From: Phocoena phocoena
Lineage: Eukaryota; Chordata; Mammalia; Artiodactyla; Phocoenidae
DNA length: 64,000 bases
Direction of reading: 5' to 3'
Assembly: GCF_963924675.1 (NCBI RefSeq)
Contig: NC_089230.1
Coordinates: forward strand, 69,429,443 to 69,493,442
Below, in pieces: positions 56,646-64,000 of this stretch. The stretch's first letter is position 1, and each line of letters starts with the position of its first letter. Position numbers and translations under genes: made by a program. A model generated the notes under the pieces. The model saw only the letters and a list, made by a program, of their open reading frames with translations. It did not search any database and was not told where the DNA came from.

Positions 56646-57249
56646 ACCTAGAGTAGAATGCACTCTAATGTTTAATTAAACATTAATTTAAGTATTTGAA
56701 CACTTTATTTAAAAAAATAAAATAAAACTTTGTCCATCAAGTAAACTCACTTGGTAACACTGAGTATGTTCTTTGATGATAATAATGCTCAAATCATAGA
56801 GAAGAAAAAAAATTGTTATGAATTGTGACTTGAATCTTGGACTTGACAAAGGAGAACTTCTGTTAATTGCCTGAGAGAGAAAAAACTTTGGAATATTAAG
56901 TCTTACTGGGATCTCTCCCGTTTCCTGTATCTCATTTTTCAAAGTCCTCCATGGGATAATCCAGAAAAGATTTCACATCTTTTGGAAAGTACTATTCTCA
57001 CTTCATTATATAGTGAAATTTTTAATATCCTTTCTAGCCTTAAGTCTTACTTAAATGAGAATAAAGTAATAACATTGGATAAGGGAATGACAGAATGTAG
57101 GTTAAGTTAAAGAATATTAATAGCCCACACATTTTATATACCTCTGCTTCAGGTATATAAACAAATTTGAGGAATGAGAACATTTTTCGACAACCATTAA
57201 AGCTGAAAAAATCTCTTTGTCAAACAAAGAGAATTCTTGAGAGACTAAC
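56646..57249. other. Unassigned AT-rich sequence
   Basis: No exon or repeat is supported. Confidence 0.4.
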
Positions 57250-57624
57250 TGTATTAGTCTACTAGGACTGCCATAACGAAGTACCACATACTGGGTGGCT
57301 TAAACAACAGAAATTTATTTCCTTACAGTCCAGAGGCTAGAAGTCCAAGTTCAAGGTCTGGTTTCTTCTAAGGCCTCTCTCCTTGGCTTACAGATGGCCA
57401 CCTTCTTGCTATGTCTTCACATGGCCTTTACTCTGTGTGCACACATCCCCCGTGTCTATGTGTCCAAATTTCCTCTTCTTATAAAGACATCAGACATGTT
57501 GGATTAGGGCCCACCCCAATGGCCTCCTTTTAACTTAATCACCTCTTTGAAAGTTTTACCTCCAAATAGTCACATTCAGACTTCAACACATGAATTTTGG
57601 AGGGACACATTTCAGCCCATAATC
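57250..57624 (+). mobile_element. MLT1-type (ERVL-MaLR) LTR
   Basis: Starts TGTATTAGTCTACTAGG, followed by 'ccataacgaagtaccacata', 'gtggcttaaacaacagaaat', 'atggccaccttcttgctatg', 'ttggattagggcccacccca' and the end 'tttcagcccataat'. A nearly complete solo LTR. Confidence 0.92.
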
Positions 57625-58939
57625 CTTGTCAAAATATGTTTTTTAAAGTAAGAATTAATACCTATTAACCAAGCTGAGTTTTTTAAATACAAGGGAAACA
57701 GTACTCCAGTAGCTTCAACAGTCTTACCCTGCTGGATCCTCAAAACAAACATGAGTGATCCACGTCGAGCCCCCTGAGGTCACAGAGCGGATACAAAGTG
57801 TTGACTTTGCTGGTGTGGCTATCAGAAAATACCCTAATTCACAATGCCTTATTGAGTTTTCTACATTTCCAAAATGGATGCTGAGGGTGAAATCTTTTGT
57901 CATACATGCATTCTGATTTTTAATTTAGAATAAAGATTAGAGTAATGGGTACAGATTCTGATCATAAATTCTTTTTAAACAACTTTACACCAGGTCCTTA
58001 CAGATTTTAAGCCTAAAGTAACATAATCTAAAAGAAATGAAACAGGGTATTAAAACTTCTTGCATTATTCAACAATAAAAATGTACCATCAAAAAAAGAA
58101 AAAGCCTTAATTAAAAAAACAAATGGGATAAAATATTACCAGTAAGGCAGACAAAAAGTAAAAGTATACTAATAATTTATTATAAGTCAGAATTAGTAAT
58201 GATCACATCTAGAAGAGGGTAAGAAATGTTACGTTTATCAATAAGAATTAAAATAATATATAAATTACAGATAGCAAAATAAAGTCCTAAACATATGGAG
58301 AGAGACATAGATTCACAAACAAATTTAAAATGTTTTGCACTCTGGAACAAAAAATTAAAATTACTCTAAAATATTGAAAGGACATGCCAACAGGGATTTA
58401 AAATCACAATTAATGAATACGTAAAACCGAGCAAATAAACTGAAAAATAATGTGAATGTGACTAATAGAAGTAAATAAAAGAGATTTTCTTTTCTCTTTA
58501 AAATGAGTTCTTATAGAGATTTTGTGAAAAAAAACAAACAAAACAAGTAAAGGAAAAAATAGCATTAAAGATAGTGTCAACTGAGCTATGTATTTTTTGC
58601 AATTCACTGGAAAACAAAGGATAATGCCATCCTTAAATGCATAGTTAAACTATGCTTTTAAATCACTGTGAAAAAAATCTATTATAATCAGAACAACACG
58701 TGCACAAAAATCTAACATTTAGATTCTTTCAAACAATATCATAAAATAAATTCTTTAAAAAATTTAACTCATAAGTACATAGATTGTTTCAATGTTTGAC
58801 TTTTTGTTTCTCTGCCAACAAAAGACAGCAACCAAAATTAGGAATTATTTTCCAAAATAAAGAACAAAAAGAAATAAGAATGGCATTCGTATATTTGGCA
58901 ATTCAATATTCATTAAATACTTCTGATCTGGCAGGCTTT
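57625..58939. other. Unassigned, strongly AT-rich sequence
   Basis: Long A-rich runs and very few open frames. It could be an old LINE too diverged to name. Confidence 0.4.
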
Positions 58940-59160
58940 TGTGCTAGGCAGATACAATAATAATTGAAGTAGCAAGTTTTTACTGACTCTTTACTACGTG
59001 TTAGGCACCTGTGCTAAACACTTTTTATTTATTACCCATTAAATCTTCACCCAAAAAGCCTATGAGGTCAGTACCATACCCAAAGGCAAGAACAGATGGA
59101 TGTCAGAGCTACACTAGGACCTGAGACATCTGGCTCCAGGCATGAACTCTTCAGTGTCAC
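58940..59160 (+). mobile_element. MIR
   Basis: 'agtagcaagtttttactgac', 'tactacgtgttaggcacctg', 'tttattacccattaaatctt', 'gcctatgaggtcagtaccat' and 'cctgagacatctggctcc' follow MIR order. Confidence 0.8.
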
Positions 59161-59284
59161 TGCCAAGGTGCAGAGGACCCAGGACCAGCTCCTAGAGGGG
59201 TCATAAACGAGTGCTTAACCTGCTAGAAATGTTAATGATACAGTCAAGGCCACAGTGACCATGAAGAAAACTCCTTCTCCTTAA

Positions 59285-59705
59285 TTTATTCATTCAACAA
59301 ATATTTATTGAATGGCTGTTCTGGACATCAAGGGCCCGGCAGTTGACAAGACAAAGTCCCTGTCCTCATGTAATGTGCATTCACCTAAAGAAACACGCAA
59401 TCAAAAAAAGTGCACAATTTCCGTTAGTGATAAGTATAAAGAAGAAATGCACAGCATTTCAGGGAAGGCCTCTTTGAGAAGATGACATTTGGACAGAGAC
59501 CTGAATCTCAGTGATGTGAGGACACCAGCCTTGCAAAGATCCAGGGAGAGCATTCCAGGCAGAGCAAAAAGCAGATGTAAAAGCCCTAAGTCTAGAACAA
59601 GCTTGGCGTATTCCAGGTCCCAGGGAGAGGGAGAGAGTGAACATCAGATACAAGGGCAGAGAACTAGTGGGGACCAGATGACCAAAGACCTTCAAGGACA
59701 AGGTT
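59285..59705 (-). mobile_element. LINE-2 3' region, antisense, well preserved
   Basis: Reversed L2 with most blocks readable: 'cattcaacaaatatttattg', 'caaagtccctgtcctcatgt', 'agggaaggcctctttgagaa', 'ggacagagacctgaatctca', 'gagcattccaggcagagcaa' and 'gaacaagcttggcgtattcc'. Confidence 0.85.
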
Positions 59706-59734
59706 AAGAAGATTTTTTTAAATCTTTTCATTTG

Positions 59735-60494
59735 GAAATAATTTCAACCTTACAAAAAGTTTAAAGAATAATAGTACAAAGAAGATTCAAATGGCTTTTA
59801 TCCAGATTTGTATATTGTTAACGTTTTACCCCATTTGCTTTATCTCTTGTGGTGTGTGTGCCTGCGTGTGTGTGTGTGTGCAAATTTTTAGAACCCTTTG
59901 AGAGTAAGTTGCATGCATCTTGGTCCTTTGCCCCTAAACGCTTCAATGTGTGTTTCCTAAGAATGAGAATATTCTCTTAGATAATCACTATATAGTAATC
60001 AACCTCAGTAAATTTAACATTAATACAACACTTTTGTCTAAGCACCATGATCCAATTCTATCAGTTGATCTAATGACAATGTCCTTTACAGCCTTTTTCC
60101 CCTCCAGTACAGAATCTTGTCTAGAATCAGGGATTTCATTAGTTTTCATATCCCAAGTAAAACATTACTTATCATGGGTTGGTCTAATCGTTCCTTGGCG
60201 AGTAGGTTCAGGTAATGGATCCCAGCCAGAACACTACCTGAGTGATATGTTCTTCCTGGGTTAGCACATCTGGAGGCACTCAACGTCCATCTGCCCCTCA
60301 TGTTAATTTTGATCACCCAGTCAAGGTGTATCTATTTCTCCACCGTAGTTACAATTTTTTCCTTACAATCAATAAATCACAGAGACCATGTAACTATCCT
60401 GCCCTTCATCAAAATTTCCCTCTAAACTTAGCATCCATTAATGAGTCTTAACTGAACCAGTCTGTACCATGATGGTTGCAAAATGGTGATTTTG
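59735..60494. mobile_element. Ancient LINE-like repeat, part 1
   Basis: 'ggaaataatttcaaccttac', 'attgttaacgttttacccca', 'gagagtaagttgcatgcatc', 'tttcctaagaatgagaatat' and 'gatcacccagtcaaggtgta' are successive blocks of a long mammalian-wide ancient repeat, probably LINE-1-related. A (GT)n patch lies at 59849-59881. Continues after two insertions. Confidence 0.6.
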
Positions 60495-60830
60495 TTGTTT
60501 CTTGGGGTTTTTAAAAATTTATTTATTTTTGGCTGCGTTGGGTCTTCGTTGCTGTGTGCTGGCTTTCTCTAGTTGCGGCGAGCAGGGGCTACTTTTTGTT
60601 GCAGTGCACGGGCTTCTCACTGCAGTAGCTTCTCCTGTGGCAGAGCATGGGCTCTAGGCACACGGGCTTCAGTAGTTGTGGCTCACGGGCTCGAGAGGAC
60701 AGGCTCAGTAGTTGTGGTGCATGAGTTTAGTTGCTCTGCGGCATGGGGGATCTTCCTAGACCAGGGCTCGAACCCATGTCCCCTGCATTGGCAGGAGGAT
60801 TCTTAATGACTGTGCCACCAGGGAAGACCC
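60495..60830 (-). mobile_element. CHR-type SINE, long form, antisense
   Basis: Reversed long CHR SINE from 'tttatttttggctgcgttgg' to 'ccaccagggaagaccc'. The duplication 'aaaatggtgattttg' is perfect over 15 bases (60480-60494 and 60831-60845). Between the left duplication and the A/T tail are about 16 bases ('ttgtttcttggggttt') that are neither SINE nor pure tail. Confidence 0.96.
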
Positions 60831-60845
60831 AAAATGGTGATTTTG

Positions 60846-61116
60846 AACGACAAGATTCCTTGCACGTTTACTGGTTAGTCCTTAGCATTCTATTGTAAGT
60901 AAGAGCCCTCCCCTCTCCCCATTTATATATGTATTTATTTACTTATCATCAGAATGGATTCATGGATTTCTATTTTTCCAATGGTATAAAAGTCATTAAT
61001 GTTTTTAACAATTTCAGTGCTCAAATTTTCCCCTTCTTCCCTTCAAACTGGTTCATATGTTCTTGTGATATGATCTCATTATTTCTTGGAGCACTCCTTT
61101 ATACTTTCTGGCATAA
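60846..61116. mobile_element. Ancient LINE-like repeat, part 2
   Basis: 'cattctattgtaagtaagag', 'cagaatggattcatggattt' and 'gagcactcctttatactttc' continue the repeat in register. Confidence 0.6.
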
Positions 61117-61325
61117 TGCCATCCAATAGGATTTTCTGCAATGCTGGGGATTTTCCATATCTATGCTATCCAATGATGTAGCCACTGGCCCCATGTGGCT
61201 ACTGAGCTTTTGAAATGTGGCTAGTGCAAATGAGGAACACATTTGTTAATTTTAATTAATGTAATTTTAAATAGCCACCAAAACTAGTGGCTAACATAAT
61301 AATCTAGCAAGATGAGATATTCTAG
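61117..61325 (+). mobile_element. hAT-like nonautonomous DNA transposon
   Basis: 'ccatccaataggattttctg', 'ccactggccccatgtggcta', 'tttgaaatgtggctagtgca' and 'taaatagccaccaaaactag' are a known short mammalian DNA element. The ancient repeat is interrupted at about 61116 and resumes at 61326. Confidence 0.65.
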
Positions 61326-61726
61326 GATCATCTTTTAACCTACCCTGCCTCAGCCCTGGAATTAGCAACTTCTCCAAGGAGCCCTGTTTCCTTTCAAAAG
61401 GGAATGATATTAGAGACCAAGGTCTGATATACATACATAGATATTATACACACACATGTACATACATAAACTTGTGCACATATACATGGTATACACCAAT
61501 AAATAAATATTTGAGAATCATGGATTCATACCAATACCTACAATTCCAATCCATCTGCACAAACGTCTTCCTTGCCTTCCCCCATTTTCTTTTTCTATGT
61601 CTCTTCTTCTACTGGGAACCCTGCCTCCCCAAAATATCAACTCATTTCTTCATTGCCCAAACCTATACACTTCAAAAGCACTTTCAGAATTGCTTCACCC
61701 ATAACAATATAAAAATGAAACCTACT
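61326..61726. mobile_element. Ancient LINE-like repeat, part 3
   Basis: 'cctgcctcagccctggaatt', 'cttctccaaggagccctgtt' and 'acctacaattccaatccatc' continue the repeat. The full-length L1 starts at its end. Confidence 0.6.
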
Positions 61727-61750
61727 GGGGGACCTTCAAGATGGCGGAGG
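61727..61750 (+). promoter_or_regulatory. L1 internal promoter start with YY1-type site
   Basis: CAAGATGGCGG about ten bases from the 5' end. In the dead copy on the minus strand the same word reads CAAGATGGCAG, so the core is changed there. Confidence 0.65.
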
Positions 61751-63035
61751 AGTAAGATAAGGAGATCACCTTCCTCTCCACAAATACATCAGAAATACAT
61801 CTACACGTGGAACAACTCCTACAGAACACCTACTGAACGCTGGCAGAAGACCTCAGACCTCCCAAAAGGCAAGAAACTCCACACGTACCTGGATAGAGCA
61901 AAAGAAAAAACAGAGACAAACGAATAGGGATGGGACCTGCACCTCAGGGAGGGAGGTGTGAAGGAGGAAAAGTTTCCACACACTAGGAAGGCCCTTCACT
62001 GGTGGAGACGGGGAGTGGGTGGGGAGGAAGCTTTGGAGCCAGGAGGAGAACGCAGCAGAGGGCAAAGCAGAGAGATTCCCGCACAGAAGATCAGTGCTGA
62101 CCAGCACTCACCAGCCCGAGAGGCTTGTCTGCTCACCCGCCAGGGCGGGCAGAGCTGGAAGCTGAGGCTCGGGCTTCGGAGGTCAGATCCCAGGGAGAGG
62201 ACTGGGGTTGGCGGCGTGAACACAGCCTGAAGGAGTTAGTGCACCACAGCTAGCCAGGAGGGAGTCCGGGAAAAAGTCTGGAGCTGCCTAAGAGGCAAGG
62301 CACCATTGTTTCGGGGTACACATGGAGAGGCAATTCAGAGCACCACCTAAATGAGCTCCAGAGACAGGCGGAAGCCACAGCTATCAGCATGGACCCCAGA
62401 GACGGGCATGATATGCTAAGGCTGATGCTGAAGCCACTAAGAAGCCTGTGTGCAAGCACAGGTCACTATCCACACCTCCCATCCCCGGAGCCTGTGCAGC
62501 CCACCACTGCCAGGGTACCGTGATCCAGGGACAACTTCTCCAGGAGAACAAATGGCACACCTCAGGCTGGTGCAACATCACGCTGGCCTCTGCCACCGCA
62601 GGCGTGCCCTGCATTCCGTACCACTCCCTCCTCCCAGCCTGAGTGAGCCAGAGCCCCCTAATCAGCTGCAACTTTAACCGCATCCTGTCTGGGTGGGAAC
62701 AGACACCCTCAGGCGACCTACACGTAGAGGCAGAGCCAGATCCAAAGCTGAACCCCGGGAGCTGTGCGAACAAAGAAGAGAAAGGGAAATTTCTCCATGC
62801 AGCCTCAGGAGCAGTGGATTAAATCTCCACAATCAACTTGATGTACCCTGCATCTGTGGAATACCTGAATATACAATGAATCATCCCAAACTGACGCGGT
62901 GGACTTTGCGAGCAACTGTAGACTTCGGGCTTGCTTTCTGCATCTAATTCATTTCTGCTTTTATGTTTATCTTACTTTAGTATTTAGAGCTTATTATCAC
63001 TGGTAGATTTGTTTATTGACTTGGTTGCTCCCTTC

Positions 63036-63037
<2 letters not shown>

Positions 63038-63076
<39 letters not shown>
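63038..63076. repeat. (TA)n microsatellite in L1 5' UTR
   Basis: Nineteen or so TA units without interruption, then T-rich sequence. Confidence 0.95.
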
Positions 63077-63077
<1 letters not shown>

Positions 63078-63850
63078 TTTTTTTTCCTTTTGCTCTTTTT
63101 TGATTGGGTATGTGGGTGTTTCTTTCTGTGATTTTGGCTATATAGATTTGCTTTAACCATTTCTCCTACGGTTCTGTCTGTCCGTTTTGGGGTGGTTTTT
63201 TTTTTAGTATAGTCTTTAGTGCTTGTTATCATTGGTGGATTGGTTTATTGGTTTGGTTGCTCAACCTTTATTTCTTTTTTTTTTTACTTTTTTATGTTAA
63301 TAACTTTATTTATTTTATTTTATTTATTTATTTTTCCTCACTTTTCTTCTGAGCCATGTGGCTGACAGGGTCTTGCAGCTCCACCCGGGTGTCAGACCTG
63401 AGCCTCTGAGGTGGGAGAGCTGAGTTCAGGACATTGGTCCGCCAGAGACCTACCAGCGTCATGTAATATCAAAATGGCAAAAGCTCTCCCAGACACCTCC
63501 ATCTCAACGCTAATCCCAACTCCACTCAATGACTGGCAATTTCCAGTGCTGGACACCCTATGCCAAACAATTAGCAAGACAGGAACACAACCCCACCCAT
63601 TACCAGAGAGGCTTCTTAAAGTCATATACATTCACAGACACTGCAAAACACACCACCGGATGCAGTTCTGCCCACCAGAAAGATGAGTTCCAGCCTCATC
63701 CACCAGAACAAAGGCACAAGTCCCCTCAACCAAGAAGCCTACACAACCCATGAACCAACCTTACCCACTGGGGGTAGACACCAAGAGCAATGGAAACTAT
63801 GAACCTGCAGCCTGCAAAAAGGAGACCTCAAACACATTAAGTTAAGCAAA

Positions 63851-64000
63851 ATGAGAAGACAGAGAAATACACAGCAGATAAAGGAGCAAGGTAAAAACCC
63901 ACCAAACCAAACATATGAAGAGGAAATAGGCAGTCTACCTGAAAAAGAATTCAGAGTAATGATATCCAAAATCTTGGAGATAGAATGGAGAAAATACAAG
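63851..64000 (+). CDS. LINE-1 ORF1p, N-terminal 50 codons, open at window edge
   Basis: ORF1p is the L1 RNA-binding protein that coats L1 RNA. Here the first 50 codons (MRRQRNTQQIKEQGKN...) are in one frame with no stop and end exactly at the window edge. The N-terminal region is polar and acidic (YEEEIGSLPEKEFRVMI), leading into the coiled coil. The start is supported by the alignment with the dead copy at 39409, where the ATG is ATT and one base is missing about 30 codons in; this copy has neither defect. The RNA-recognition and C-terminal domains lie outside the window. Confidence 0.7.
   Translation, partial: MRRQRNTQQIKEQGKNPPNQTYEEEIGSLPEKEFRVMISKILEIEWRKYK

Larger units (their letters stand above)
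61727..64000 (+). mobile_element. LINE-1 with complete 5' end, runs off the window
   Basis: Starts GGGGGACCTTCAAGATGG, the same 5' start as the element ending at 40180, and has a ~2.1 kb 5' UTR followed by ORF1 at 63851. The start contains CAAGATGGCGG (61737-61747), the YY1-binding word that sets the start site in L1 promoters. The 5' UTR holds a GC-rich first kilobase, a (TA)19 tract (63038-63076) and T-rich blocks. The first 150 bases of ORF1 are open. Completeness of the rest is unknown. Confidence 0.92.

Noticed and set aside
1..64000. CRISPR array, bacterial operon or phage features
   Set aside because: No regularly spaced repeats, no ribosome-binding-site/ORF organisation; the repeat content is clearly mammalian.

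Overview
This window is nuclear DNA from a mammal, most likely a cetacean and probably a toothed whale or dolphin. The main evidence is a set of tRNA-derived SINEs of the cetacean CHR type. Some are near-identical ~190 bp bodies with intact A and B boxes, pure A tails and clean target-site duplications (15010, 30589, 32502, 45296). Others are older, shorter or longer relatives. LINE-1 copies carry the 3' UTR typical of even-toed ungulates and whales. I see no ruminant BovB/Bov-tA and no pig PRE-type SINE. The species call is an inference from repeat families.

I find no host protein-coding gene and no structural RNA gene. Every open frame that can be explained is LINE-1, LINE-2 or SINE sequence. 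The rest are short (mostly under 140 codons), lack recognisable domains and often run across repeats. The window therefore reads as intergenic or deep-intronic DNA, and almost everything nameable is a mobile element.

Layout. 1-9 kb: L1 3' ends, antisense LINE-2 (L2), a MER5-type DNA transposon and a 5'-truncated L1 with a G-rich 3' UTR. 9-13 kb: an antisense endogenous retrovirus LTR with a polypurine tract beside it, a hAT element and ancient MER-type repeats. 13-23 kb: three sense CHR SINEs, an MLT1-type LTR, MIRs, L2 and a twin-primed L1. 23-28 kb: a long antisense L2 reaching into reverse transcriptase, split by an LTR, then an MLT1 split by an antisense solo retroviral LTR. 28-34 kb: mostly unassigned, with a CpG-dense SINE and L1/HAL1-like pieces. 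34.6-40.2 kb: a nearly full-length dead L1 on the minus strand. 41-44 kb: sense L2 followed by a nested nest (old LTR-like repeat, L1, SINE). 44-59 kb: MIR/L2 fragments, long unassigned stretches, a SINE with an apparent 3' transduction (54335-54749), a palindromic expansion inside a MIR, and an MLT1. 59-64 kb: an ancient LINE-like repeat interrupted by a SINE, a hAT element and finally a full-length-type L1. That L1's ORF1 is open to the window edge.

I did not find a new gene system. The best leads are about retrotransposition: a SINE 3' transduction, an L1/SINE/L1 chimeric junction, two L1 5' UTR forms differing by about 1.4 kb, an in-frame 90 bp duplication in L1 ORF2, and two well-preserved LTR promoters. 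A few unique AT-rich stretches with homeodomain- and octamer-like words could be conserved noncoding elements. All family names come from recognition of consensus-like stretches, without a database search, and edges of old repeats are approximate.
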